Source: Candidatus Opimibacter iunctus
GTDB lineage: Bacteria > Bacteroidota > Bacteroidia > Chitinophagales > Saprospiraceae
DNA: 64,000 bases
Assembly: GCA_016716665.1 (NCBI GenBank)
Contig: JADJVH010000004.1
Location: 310,001-374,000, forward strand
Direction: 5' to 3'
Made by a program: the position numbers and the translations under genes. Positions 1 through 8,961 of this stretch are shown one piece after another (positions within the stretch are counted from its first letter, which is position 1; the number at the start of each line of letters is the position of its first letter). The notes below the pieces were generated by a model, which saw only the letters and a program-made list of their open reading frames with translations, searched no databases and was not told the origin of the DNA.

Positions 1-2
1 AA

Positions 3-1776
3 GCTTGTCTTGCAGCCCAATCTGCATATTCAAAAGAAGTAGAAGAACAGATCAGGCAATTTGAAAACAGCCTCTCGGGTCGTGTCATCCTCAAACAAAA
101 GGGCAGATATACACTTGAAGACCGTATGGCCTATTACCATGTCCAAGGCCTGAGCATTGCTGTAGTGCACGATTATAAAGTAGCCTGGGCTAAAGGATAT
201 GGCTGGGCCGATAAAAAAGAACGCAAGCCAGTCACACCGGAGACCCTTTTTGAACCCGGCTCGATCAGCAAATCCTTAAATGCAGTTGGCCTCTTAAAAC
301 TGGTGCAGGACCAGAAGCTTGACCTGCATACAGATATCAACACCTATCTGACGTCATGGCAATTTCCCTATGACTCTATATCTCACGGCAAGAAAATTAC
401 ACTTGCCCAATTGTTAAGCCATAGTGCGGGGTTGACCGTACATGGATTTCCAGGATATGATCTCAGCGCTCAAATTCCTACCGTCCCTCAAATCCTTGAT
501 GGAGAATATCCTGCCAATACTCCTCCTGTGCGATCTGCCTTTGAACCAGGCATCAGGTTTCAATATTCAGGGTGGAGGTACCACCATCTCACAACTCATG
601 CTGATGGATGTCACTAAGCAACCCTATGATGTGTATATGTATGAAAACGTATTGAAACCGATGGGCATGGTCAATAGCTTTTATACACAACCTGCACCGG
701 AAGACAGGCAGGACCTCTGCGCAAGTGGATACTATCCTGACGGCAGACAGGTACCAAACAAATTTCATGCATACCCTGAACAGGCTGCAGCTGGCTTGTG
801 GATGACTCCAACAGACCTCTGCCAGTATATCATCGAAACACAACTTGCCTATGCCGGCAAGTCTGCCAGGGTGCTCAATCAGGATATGACCAGGCTCAGG
901 TTGTCCCCATACAATGATGCGTCGTCTGCATTGGGCGTGTTTATGGAGGACAGAAACGGGACACTCTATTTTCAACATAGTGCTGGCAATGAAGGCTTCT
1001 GCGGACAATACTATGGGAGCCTGGAAAGCGGTGATGGTGTGGCCGTGTTTTTAAATACAAATAGTTATGCAATACTGCCGGAAGTGATCAACAATATCGC
1101 CACCGTCTATCAATGGAAGGACTTTTACAAACCGATCTACAGAGAGAATGTACGTGTCGCGAAAAAAATTCAACAAAAGTATGCAGGGGTCTATCTGGTC
1201 AACGGAGATAAATTTACTTACATCCTGAAGAAAAAGGACGGGTACTATCTATATGCGGAAGGCACTTATGCGCAAATGCTATACACCAGCGACACTGATT
1301 TCTTCAATATTGAATTCCCTACAGAAAAACACTTTGTCACAGATGCATCAGGCAGGATCACAGGTTATGAAAGGATGGCAGATGGTCAACTCCTGCCACC
1401 TGCTGTCAAAGTTATTGATCCTGACACCCTGCATGGCTCCGCTGACTTCTTCAATGAACTGGGTTGGATGCTTATAGAAAGTAAACACTTTGCAGAAGCC
1501 ATTCAGTACTTAAAACGCGGATTAGCATTACATCCTGAATCCTTGTATATAGCCGGCAATCTGGCTCACGCCTATTTATTTCATGGTGATTACCAGCAAG
1601 CATTAGCGATCTATACTGCACACAAAGGAGCATCTTTGTCACCAGGATTTTCATGGGAGGATATGATCCGTCAGGACTATGTGTATTTACAACAAGCAGG
1701 ATTAAATAGTAAACTGATGAAGCGTATGTTCCGTGACCTGGCAATAGCCATCCCTGAAGACTTTCTTGCCGGATAA
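3..1776 (+). CDS. Serine hydrolase (class C beta-lactamase fold) with TPR tail; 5' partial, one frameshift
   Basis: Secreted serine hydrolase of the beta-lactamase/penicillin-binding-protein fold. The frame is open from base 3 and begins in the tail of a signal peptide (LAAQSA). The catalytic SxxK motif is SISK at bases 261-272. The second motif, YSG, starts near 565, and there the frame changes because of one extra G in the GGG run at 570-572; the other frame continues as YSGGGTT, the usual family pattern, and runs to the stop. The third motif, HSAG (bases 976-987), replaces KTG as in many esterase-like members. A linker domain is followed by about 100 C-terminal residues of TPR-like helices. 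The substrate (peptide, ester or beta-lactam) cannot be inferred. The conserved protein on both sides of the break suggests an indel error, not a dead gene. Confidence 0.8.
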
Positions 1777-1845
1777 CATCATTTCACTTTCAACTCAACA
1801 TGTAAAACCTAACACGCCATGCCATTGCCATCCAAACTATATGCC

Positions 1846-2547
1846 ATGAAGCATCTCACAATGAAGGCTTCACTATCCATATTTATATTATTCCTGTGCC
1901 TCAATAGTTCAGCCCAAAATCTCTCCTATGAAATCCATGGCAATTATCGTCATCCGGTGACCAACCAGCAACTTATAACGGCACAAACCATGACTGATAT
2001 CAATCCGGGTTATCCCTCCTCATGGATAACAGACTATGTCCTAACGGAGATCGAGGCTACCTGTAACGGGGAAAAGCTGAGCGTCAACGGGCTAAATGAT
2101 ACATTGCATGATACTCAAAGAAAGATCTTGAGTAGTGCAGACCTTGGAACCGACATCATCATCGATGTGCATTACCGGCGCAATAATGCAGCTACAGGTG
2201 AAAGCCAATTAAACACCCTGCATTATGTAGCCACGGTGGTTCCTGAGACGGAAGCCCAGTACCCGGGAGGTAATGACGAGCTCATGAAATATATCAAGGA
2301 AAATGCGATTGACAAGATAACCGGCCATGAAGACAAACTTAATCAGAATATACTCATCCAATTTAATATCAATGCAGCAGGTGAACCGGTTGATGCCAGA
2401 TTGATCAGGACATCAGGCGATCAGAAAACAGACAAGATGTTGTTGAAGGCTATTACAAAAATGCCTGTGTGGAAGCCGGCGGTACTGGCTAATGGATTGA
2501 CTGTCCTACAGCAGTTTACTTTTAGTATAGAAGCCATGGGCTGTTAA
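1846..2547 (+). CDS. Secreted protein with TonB C-terminal domain
   Basis: A signal peptide (hydrophobic core SIFILFLCL, cleavage after SSAQ) is followed by about 120 residues of no clear family. The C-terminal 85 residues have the TonB C-terminal fold pattern: a PGG followed by a helix near the start, then ILIQFNINAAGEPVDARLI, and an ending in a conserved PVWKPA segment and a last beta strand. In Bacteroidota such domains are often found in periplasmic proteins that lack the TonB membrane anchor and Pro-rich spacer, as here. It may bind a TonB-box-like partner, but energy transduction is unlikely without an anchor. Start choice: ATG 1846 gives a compact signal peptide; ATG 1819 and 1861 are alternatives. 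Confidence 0.7.
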   Translation: MKHLTMKASLSIFILFLCLNSSAQNLSYEIHGNYRHPVTNQQLITAQTMTDINPGYPSSWITDYVLTEIEATCNGEKLSVNGLNDTLHDTQRKILSSADLGTDIIIDVHYRRNNAATGESQLNTLHYVATVVPETEAQYPGGNDELMKYIKENAIDKITGHEDKLNQNILIQFNINAAGEPVDARLIRTSGDQKTDKMLLKAITKMPVWKPAVLANGLTVLQQFTFSIEAMGC

Positions 2548-2566
2548 ATAGTACGTGCCAATAATG

Positions 2567-2574
2567 TAACTTTG
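2567..2574 (+). promoter_or_regulatory. Candidate Bacteroidota -7 box (TAACTTTG)
   Basis: The octamer fits the Bacteroidota sigma-A consensus TAnnTTTG and lies in the 107-base gap before the DUF885 lipoprotein, about 80 bases from its start. I do not see a convincing TTG at the -33 position, so this is only a candidate. Confidence 0.35.
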
Positions 2575-2654
2575 GTCCACGGCTTTCCGGGAAGGGCTAA
2601 TAGGAATACGGCTCCCCGGTCAGGCTGACATGCTCACCTCATATCGCTATCCTG

Positions 2655-4415
2655 ATGAAACATTTATCCTTTCTCCTCCCGATTCTCCTTCTTGTCCTTG
2701 TCATTGGTTGTGGCCCTAAATCCACCACCACCACCACTGAATCGTCCGACAATACATTTGCCTCCTTTGAAGATCGTTTTCTTGATGCCTACTGGAAGCA
2801 GCATCCTACAGGCTCCATCTTTGCAGGATATGGCAAATACTATGACCTGCTCATCACTCCGGACAGTACTGCCTTTGCATCCAATGTGGCCTTTTCAAGG
2901 CAGTGGCTTGATTCCCTCAACACTTTTGACCTGAATACACTTAATGACAACAATAAGATCAGTCTTAACATCATCAAGAATCAGTTGGAAAGCGACATTT
3001 GGTATATATCTGTATTCAAGCAACAGGAATGGGACGCTTCGGTGTATAACATTGCCGGTGAATGTGACTACATCATCAACCAACCATATGCGCCATTGGA
3101 TGAAAGGCTCCTCACACTCTCCAAACACCTGCAAACGACTGATGCGTATTATAAGGCAGCACTTGCCATGCTCAAAAAGCCATCCAAAGAGCATGTCGAA
3201 CTTGCTATCCTCCAAAACCAGGGAGGAGCTTCTGTCTTTGGACCCGCACTGATGGATTCTATCAAGGCTTCCCATCTAAGTGATGCCGACAAAGCAGCAC
3301 TACAGGAAAATATCACCAAAGCGACCATTGCTATCAATGGGTATGTAGATGGACTAAAAGCAATCCTCGCTGATAAAAACTACACTTTCCGTGATTTCCG
3401 GATCGGCAAAGAACTGTTTACCGAAAAGTTCAAATATGACCTCGCGACTGACTTCACGCCTGAACAGGTTTATGAAAAAGCAAATGCTGACAAACAACTG
3501 TATCACACGAAAATGGCGGGTATCGCCAGATCCTTATGGAGCAAGTACTATGACAACCAAATCAAGCCGGCAGATAGTCTCAAACTGATACAAATGGTGC
3601 TGGACAAGATCCAGTTGCAACATTCGAGTCCGGAGCATTTCTTCGATTCACTCACCCGCCAGGTGTATCAATTAAAGAAATTTATAGTTGAAAAAGACCT
3701 CTTTGATTTTGACACCGCATCTCCCCCGATCAAAGTCCGAATCATGCCTGCCTATGCAAGGGGCTTTAGTGTCGCGAGTGCGGAGTTTACTCCACCCTAT
3801 CAAAAGAGTGGAACCACCTATTATAATATCGATGACCTGACATTGTATACTCCTGAAAAAGCCGAGAGTGTACTGAAGGAATATAACAACTATGCTTCAC
3901 AATTACTTTCCATTCATGAAGCCGTACCCGGACATTGTGTGCAGGGTATCTATAACAATAAAAAATCTCCAGATGTGGTGCGAGCTGTATTCCAGAATGG
4001 GGCCATGATCGAAGGCTGGGCAGTTTACGCTGAAGCGATGATGCTTGAAAACGGATGGGGAGGCAACTCTCCTGAAATGGAACTGGTGCATGATAAATTA
4101 AAACTCAGGGAGCTCGCCAATGTAATCATCGATTATGAGCTCCAGGTGCAGAACAAATCAAAAGAAGAGCTGATACGCCTGATGGTTGTTGAATGCTTCC
4201 AGACCAATGCACAGGCTGAAGAAAAGTATCACAGGGCTACCGTATCACAGGTACAGCTTTGTTCATACTACGCGGGGTCTACTGCTATCCAAGCCCTGCG
4301 TGAGGATTATAAGAATAAGATGGGAGACAAGTATAACCTCAAAGAATTTCATGAAGCATTCCTGAGCTATGGCAGTTCACCGGTCAAATACATCCGCGAG
4401 CGGATGCTCAATTAA
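2655..4415 (+). CDS. DUF885 family lipoprotein, putative zinc carboxypeptidase
   Basis: Lipoprotein with signal peptide and lipobox (LVIGC, Cys near residue 19) followed by a Ser/Thr-rich tether that includes five Thr in a row. The length of 586 residues is usual for DUF885. The hallmark HEAVPGH is at residues 421-427 and EGWAVYAE begins near 453; these are the expected metal-binding and catalytic segments of this M32-like metallopeptidase-type family. It is predicted to face the periplasm or cell surface and to act on peptides, but the substrate is not known for this family. The DUF1801 gene follows after 11 bases and probably shares its transcript. Confidence 0.85.
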   Translation: MKHLSFLLPILLLVLVIGCGPKSTTTTTESSDNTFASFEDRFLDAYWKQHPTGSIFAGYGKYYDLLITPDSTAFASNVAFSRQWLDSLNTFDLNTLNDNNKISLNIIKNQLESDIWYISVFKQQEWDASVYNIAGECDYIINQPYAPLDERLLTLSKHLQTTDAYYKAALAMLKKPSKEHVELAILQNQGGASVFGPALMDSIKASHLSDADKAALQENITKATIAINGYVDGLKAILADKNYTFRDFRIGKELFTEKFKYDLATDFTPEQVYEKANADKQLYHTKMAGIARSLWSKYYDNQIKPADSLKLIQMVLDKIQLQHSSPEHFFDSLTRQVYQLKKFIVEKDLFDFDTASPPIKVRIMPAYARGFSVASAEFTPPYQKSGTTYYNIDDLTLYTPEKAESVLKEYNNYASQLLSIHEAVPGHCVQGIYNNKKSPDVVRAVFQNGAMIEGWAVYAEAMMLENGWGGNSPEMELVHDKLKLRELANVIIDYELQVQNKSKEELIRLMVVECFQTNAQAEEKYHRATVSQVQLCSYYAGSTAIQALREDYKNKMGDKYNLKEFHEAFLSYGSSPVKYIRERMLN

Positions 4416-4426
4416 CCTGGTGAGGT

Positions 4427-4843
4427 ATGACTAAACCAAATAAAACCACGGAGACGGAAAGCAGTGTGGCTGATTTCCTGGCCGGCATAAGTGACGAGAA
4501 AAAGCGGAAAGATTGCCAGGCTATCATTGACCTGGTTACCTCAAGCACAGGCCTTCACCCTAAAATGTGGGGCCCTGCAATTGTAGGATTTGGCAGCTAC
4601 CATTATGTGTATGAAAGCGGGCGTGAAGGAGATGCGCCTTTAGCCGGCTTGTCCCCGAGGGCAAATGCAATAACTCTCTACCTTGGTTCTTCATTCGATC
4701 AGCGTGCTGAACTCCTCGCTAAATTTGGAAAATTCAAGGAAGGAAAGGGCTGCATATATATCCAAAAGCTTGAAGACATTGATACAGGAGTACTTGCGCA
4801 AATGTTTATCAACGCTATTCGGAGTAAAAACCCACATTGCTGA
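4427..4843 (+). CDS. DUF1801 (YdhG-like) domain protein
   Basis: A 138-residue cytosolic protein that matches the DUF1801 pattern: an N-terminal helix (VADFLAGISDEKKRKDC), the KMWGPAIVGFG segment, then LYLGSSF and KFGKFKEGKGCIYI. The family is a small alpha/beta fold related to proteins of the iron-storage/YdhG type; no biochemical role is established. It has no signal peptide. It is 11 bases downstream of the DUF885 gene and 15 bases upstream of the kinase gene. Confidence 0.8.
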   Translation: MTKPNKTTETESSVADFLAGISDEKKRKDCQAIIDLVTSSTGLHPKMWGPAIVGFGSYHYVYESGREGDAPLAGLSPRANAITLYLGSSFDQRAELLAKFGKFKEGKGCIYIQKLEDIDTGVLAQMFINAIRSKNPHC

Positions 4844-4858
4844 ACAGCTTTAGATAGA

Positions 4859-7800
4859 ATGCTTGCTTGTTCAACCCTGTTGTATGCAATACTTGCTTTT
4901 TATTATCTTTCCAGAGTGAAGCGAAAGACCATTCACCAATACCTGGTGATTTTATTGGCTTTGAGCCAACTGTACAGTATTTCTGCACAGACTTCCCTGA
5001 AACCATTACCTAAGCCTTTCCTATCAGTCAATGAGTCCGATATCTTGCAGCTACTGACCGATGCGCGTACATCTGAGGATACCATGTATTATTTGCTGGC
5101 CCAGATTGACAACTTAGGAGGGCCAGAAATGCATGCCTTCCTTCTAGACAACCTGACCCACTTTCTGGCCATAAACGCAAGGACGTTAATCTATAATGAC
5201 GAACCTTTAAGGCTCTATAAAGAAGCGATTGACTTATGGGAAAAGGGAGAACGGCTACAAAGCATTGCACTCCAGAAAAGAGCAGTCAATGCGTATGACA
5301 AGCAACATCGGGTATTTGGACCTAATAGTATATTTCCCTGCATCAGATTGCATTACAATGAACTCAATTTGCCTGAAGAGCGACTCGCCTATTACAAGGA
5401 AAAATTAGTTTACTACCAAAATTACGGGCCAATAGAAAATACAGCGGATTGTTATCATGCATTTGGAGGCTACTACCTATTGAAGGCAGATTACAATTTA
5501 GCCATAAGCCATTACCTCAAGGCGGCTTCCATCTTTAAAACCTACAACGCGGATGGTTATGCTAATGCACATAGTGTAGTGGGCTGGACTTATTATCGCT
5601 GGGGCAACTATGACAAATCAAAATACTATCTGGAATCAGGATTGGCGCTAAGCAAAAAAACAGGAAATTACTCAAATGTCCAGTTGTGCTATATATTCCT
5701 CGGCCTGATCGCGAAACAGGATAAGCAGTATAGTGAGTCGATGAAGCTGCTTGACACCGCACTTACCTTAATCGTCATGCCTCGCGATATTGATGTATAC
5801 ACCTTGCTGTTGGCTGAGAAAGGTGGGCTGCTGCTTATTGAAAACAAGCCCGAAGAAGCTTTGCCCATTCTCAACAGAGCAATCGAACTAAGGGAATCAG
5901 AAGACTTGCCACTAGCAAATTACCAGGGGGATTTTGAAGGTTATTTCTACCTCTACCAATACTTCGTGATGCAGAAGGATTGGACTAAGGCAGAGCAGAT
6001 ATTATTAATGACCTATGATAAAGCCGGCACATCCAAGTCCAACAGGCAAATCCTAAAACTGAACAAAGAGCTAGCCATCTTTTACAATGCTCAAAGTAAA
6101 AACATCCAGGCTCTACCCTATGCCCTTGCCTATATTACATTGAGTGACTCCCTACGCAACATAGAGAATACGTTTAACGTCTCTCAATATGAGGAGCAGC
6201 AAGAAGCCATCTCAAATGAAGTGCAAGTACTGGGCTTGGAGCAAGAAAAAAAGCTCCAGCGAAATTATTTTGCCGGAGGTGGCTTGATGCTCTTACTCCT
6301 ATCAGCAGGCATCTATAGCCGACTGCAATATGTACGAAGGGTAACCAAACAACTTGCGGAACAAAATATCCAGATTGAAAAGGCAAAATTGCATGCTGAG
6401 CAGAGCGAACGATTTAAACAGGAATTTCTCGCCAACATGAGCCATGAGATCCGGACTCCGATGAATGCAGTGATGGGCATGACGAGTCTTCTAATGGACA
6501 AGAAGCCAAGACATGACCAGGTCGCCTATCTCACAGGCATACAAAAGTCTTCTGACACACTACTCCATATCATCAATGATATCCTGGATCTCTCCAAGGT
6601 AGAAGCAGGCAAGATCGATCTCGAAGCCATCGATTTTGCAATCCGACAGGAAATGAAGCAAGTCAAACAATTGCTTGATCACAAAGCCATTGAAAAGGGA
6701 ATCCAGTTGATACTTCATATAGACCATAATGTCCCGGATGTGGTCATAGGAGACCCTGTGCGCCTCAACCAGGTATTGATCAACCTTGCAGGGAATGCCA
6801 TCAAGTTTACAGAGAAAGGGAGTGTGACTATTGAAGTAGGCATGGGGCAGGGAGCAGGGGGCAAGGTGCAAGGGGTTGTGGGCAGTTCTCAGCCGGCAGT
6901 AGGCAATCAACAATCGGAAGTCGAAGGTGTGGAATTTGCTCCACCCGAAAATACCCAATTGCTATTTAAAGTTTCAGATACTGGGATAGGGATACCAAAG
7001 GATAAGTTGGATCGGGTATTTGAAAGTTTTTCGCAGGCCCATTCTTCGGATAATCGGAAATTTGGCGGGACGGGACTGGGACTATCGATCAGTAAACAAT
7101 TGGTGGAATTGATGGGCGGTACAATTGCTGTCGAAAGTGAAGAGGGTTCCGGAACGACCTTTTCTTTTGAAATTGAATACCCAATAGGTTCAGCAGCCAA
7201 ATTATTAGAAACAAAATCGCATGATCAAATGGATGGTAGTATGCTCAATGGGCTCAAGATATTGGTGGTCGATGACAATGAATTTAACCGTACTGTGGCC
7301 AGGGATACCTTGCTGTCGAAATGCGATGTTGAAATCATCGAGGCGATCCATGGACAGGAAGCCATTGACTTACTGAAAGAACAAGACTTTGATGTCATCC
7401 TGATGGATGTACAGATGCCGGTCATGGATGGATTTGAGGCCACACGGCAGATTCGGGAGACTTTCCCCGCGCCAAAGAACAAAACCCAGATCATCGCCCT
7501 CACGGCAAGTGTCGTGCGGAGCGACCTGGACAAATGCCGGGCTGCTGGAATGGATGATTATGTGGCCAAACCCTTTAAGGCCATGCAATTGCTGGCGACC
7601 ATAGCCAAAGCCAGTGGGCGGGAAATACGGCATCTTGAAAATCCGGCATCCGCAGAAATGCCTGGAAAAATTGGCCTGGCCGAATTGTCCGAAATCCCAA
7701 TCAAGCCGGTTACGGACTTAACCTACCTGGAAAAATTCTGTGAAGGGGACACATCGCGTATGAACAAATATATCAGCATGTTTCTAGATACCGCTCCTGG

Positions 7801-8032
7801 CTTAACAGAGCAGATAACACAGGCATTGGCGCAGGAGAACTATGAAGAAATCGCCGGTCAGATCCATGCCTACAAGACCAAATGGATTATGATGGGGATG
7901 ACAGATGCTAAAGACCTGGCCCTGGTCATAGAGCAAGCTTGCAGAGAAAGTGGCGACACGATTTCAATCAGGAAAAATGTTGACAGCCTATTGGCACTCA
8001 TCCAAACTGCAGTTTCAGAACTAAAGGTGTAG
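4859..8032 (+). CDS. Hybrid sensor histidine kinase: TPR sensor, HisKA, HATPase, receiver, Hpt
   Basis: A 1057-residue phosphorelay protein. Order: hydrophobic N-terminus with signal-like segment (to SAQ, about residue 45), periplasmic TPR-rich region (about 90-430), one membrane helix (about 471-490), short coiled coil, HisKA with phospho-accepting His529 in HEIRTP, HATPase with N box (VLINLAGNAIKF) and G1 box DTGIGIP starting at Asp707, receiver with Asp850 (ILMDVQMP), and Hpt with likely phospho-His1003 (IHAYKTK). A GTG at 4916 would give a more conventional signal peptide than ATG 4859. Between N box and G1 box the protein has about 30 low-complexity Gly/Gln/Val/Ser residues (from 661) encoded by a 7-base periodic repeat. 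The receiver gene downstream is its likely partner. The stimulus is unknown. Confidence 0.9.
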   Translation: MLACSTLLYAILAFYYLSRVKRKTIHQYLVILLALSQLYSISAQTSLKPLPKPFLSVNESDILQLLTDARTSEDTMYYLLAQIDNLGGPEMHAFLLDNLTHFLAINARTLIYNDEPLRLYKEAIDLWEKGERLQSIALQKRAVNAYDKQHRVFGPNSIFPCIRLHYNELNLPEERLAYYKEKLVYYQNYGPIENTADCYHAFGGYYLLKADYNLAISHYLKAASIFKTYNADGYANAHSVVGWTYYRWGNYDKSKYYLESGLALSKKTGNYSNVQLCYIFLGLIAKQDKQYSESMKLLDTALTLIVMPRDIDVYTLLLAEKGGLLLIENKPEEALPILNRAIELRESEDLPLANYQGDFEGYFYLYQYFVMQKDWTKAEQILLMTYDKAGTSKSNRQILKLNKELAIFYNAQSKNIQALPYALAYITLSDSLRNIENTFNVSQYEEQQEAISNEVQVLGLEQEKKLQRNYFAGGGLMLLLLSAGIYSRLQYVRRVTKQLAEQNIQIEKAKLHAEQSERFKQEFLANMSHEIRTPMNAVMGMTSLLMDKKPRHDQVAYLTGIQKSSDTLLHIINDILDLSKVEAGKIDLEAIDFAIRQEMKQVKQLLDHKAIEKGIQLILHIDHNVPDVVIGDPVRLNQVLINLAGNAIKFTEKGSVTIEVGMGQGAGGKVQGVVGSSQPAVGNQQSEVEGVEFAPPENTQLLFKVSDTGIGIPKDKLDRVFESFSQAHSSDNRKFGGTGLGLSISKQLVELMGGTIAVESEEGSGTTFSFEIEYPIGSAAKLLETKSHDQMDGSMLNGLKILVVDDNEFNRTVARDTLLSKCDVEIIEAIHGQEAIDLLKEQDFDVILMDVQMPVMDGFEATRQIRETFPAPKNKTQIIALTASVVRSDLDKCRAAGMDDYVAKPFKAMQLLATIAKASGREIRHLENPASAEMPGKIGLAELSEIPIKPVTDLTYLEKFCEGDTSRMNKYISMFLDTAPGLTEQITQALAQENYEEIAGQIHAYKTKWIMMGMTDAKDLALVIEQACRESGDTISIRKNVDSLLALIQTAVSELKV
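6839..6929 (+). repeat. Heptanucleotide array B, inside the histidine kinase gene
   Basis: Thirteen consecutive 7-base units stay in register (6839-6845, 6846-6852 and so on to 6923-6929). Typical words are GGCAGGG, AGCAGGG, GGCAAGG, TGCAAGG, GGCAGTT, GGCAGTA, GGCAATC. The run lies within the HATPase domain between N and G1 boxes, is open in the gene's frame and encodes residues 661-691. The part GCAGTTCTCAG also occurs in array A, 1.6 kb downstream. Confidence 0.85.
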
Positions 8033-8075
8033 TTGATCCAATTCAAATAATTACATTAGCTCAAAATATACCAAT

Positions 8076-8459
8076 ATGCCTGCCAGCACTCCCAAGAAGA
8101 TTTTTGTCGTAGATGATGATCCGATGCTTACATTGGCGCTGGAGGACTACCTGACAAGAAAGGTCGCCCATCAGGTCACTGTATTCGAAACCGGTGAAGC
8201 CTGCCTCAACAATCTGGCGGCGAAGCCAGATGTCATCATCCTGGATTACTATCTCAACTCAGTGCACAAAGAGGCTGCCAATGGCATGGAGATACTCCAG
8301 GCTATCAAAAAGGAATCTCCCGATTCACACGTGATCATGCTCTCAAGCCAGGAAAGATATGGAGTAGCCATGCAGACCCTGATCAAAGGTGCAGAACAAT
8401 ATGTCATCAAGGATGAAACTGCTTTTGAAAAAATAGCAGGGATGATTGATGAGATGTGA
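8076..8459 (+). CDS. Stand-alone response regulator receiver domain
   Basis: A CheY-like single receiver domain of 127 residues without an output domain. The acidic pocket is DDD at 13-15, the phospho-acceptor is Asp57 (VIILDYYL), Ser96 or its neighbour follows VIML, and the conserved Lys is in YVIKDE near 112. It lies 43 bases after the hybrid kinase and probably receives phosphate from the kinase's Hpt domain, ending or branching the relay by protein-protein contact rather than by DNA binding. Confidence 0.9.
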   Translation: MPASTPKKIFVVDDDPMLTLALEDYLTRKVAHQVTVFETGEACLNNLAAKPDVIILDYYLNSVHKEAANGMEILQAIKKESPDSHVIMLSSQERYGVAMQTLIKGAEQYVIKDETAFEKIAGMIDEM

Positions 8460-8468
8460 TTTAGCAAG

Positions 8469-8524
8469 CAATCTTCAGTGTGCAATCCTCAGTTTGCAGT
8501 TCTCAGTTTGCAGTCTTCAGTAAC
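8469..8524 (+). repeat. Heptanucleotide array A
   Basis: Eight 7-base units in unbroken register just after the receiver stop codon. Words: CAATCTT, CAGTGTG, CAATCCT, CAGTTTG (twice), CAGTTCT, CAGTCTT, CAGTAAC. The CA at units 1-2 is constant and the last three bases vary. Confidence 0.85.
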
Positions 8525-8537
8525 TATTAGTGTATAC

Positions 8538-8558
8538 TAATCAAGTTTTACTTGATTA
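8538..8558 (+). terminator. Perfect 9-bp hairpin, possible terminator or operator
   Basis: TAATCAAGT and ACTTGATTA pair perfectly around a TTT loop. It follows the receiver gene and array A, so it could end the kinase/receiver transcript. It is AT-rich and lacks a clean T-tract, so a protein-binding palindrome is equally possible. An imperfect palindrome (ATTAGTGTATACTAAT, 8526-8541) overlaps its left edge. Confidence 0.35.
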
Positions 8559-8961
8559 ATAATTATCACGTCTCATGGTTCGATCTCCTTTCCCGCATCC
8601 ATGTGCTACAACTCACCAACCGCGTCTCTCGTCTCGCGTTTTTACCTCTTGAATTTGCTCACCTATTTGCGATAGTGATCAGGATCATCCTATCTGCTGA
8701 CGTCTATCATTAATGCCGGTTAGCAATCTTTCTACTTTTCATTCGGCAAACAGCTGTTTCTGAGAAATTAAATTTTACACCACACGCTTTTCCTGCAACA
8801 GTATAATTGCTATTCAATCAAACGCCGATTGAATTTCATTTGACTCACCCTTTGCTATCTCTTCCTTAATGCGGTTCAGGTTGCTCCTTGAACCTGGCCT
8901 TATTAAGGGCACTGATCTTCATTGTATTGATTTCTTAACATCAACATACCTTCTTTAGACA

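Larger units (their letters stand above)
8460..8961. other. Long spacer: heptad array, palindromes, otherwise nothing recognised
   Basis: This 502-base gap separates the receiver gene from the ferredoxin gene. It holds heptad array A (8469-8524), two neighbouring palindromes (8526-8541 and 8538-8558) and a weak three-unit heptad run at 8621-8641. From about 8640 to 8961 I see no ORF with coding character, no tRNA and no clear TAnnTTTG box. The promoter of the ferredoxin operon should be here but cannot be placed. Confidence 0.5.

Noticed and set aside
1..6. HindIII site (AAGCTT) at the first base as a clone boundary
   Set aside because: It may be chance; the other end shows no matching site and no vector sequence is visible.
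570..572. Programmed frameshifting in the split genes
   Set aside because: I see no slippery heptamer with downstream structure at the breaks, and the affected families are not known for recoding; indel error is simpler.
8640..8961. Possible tRNA or small RNA in the long spacer before the ferredoxin gene
   Set aside because: No cloverleaf-like set of arms or conserved T-loop could be found by eye, and nothing else supports an RNA gene.
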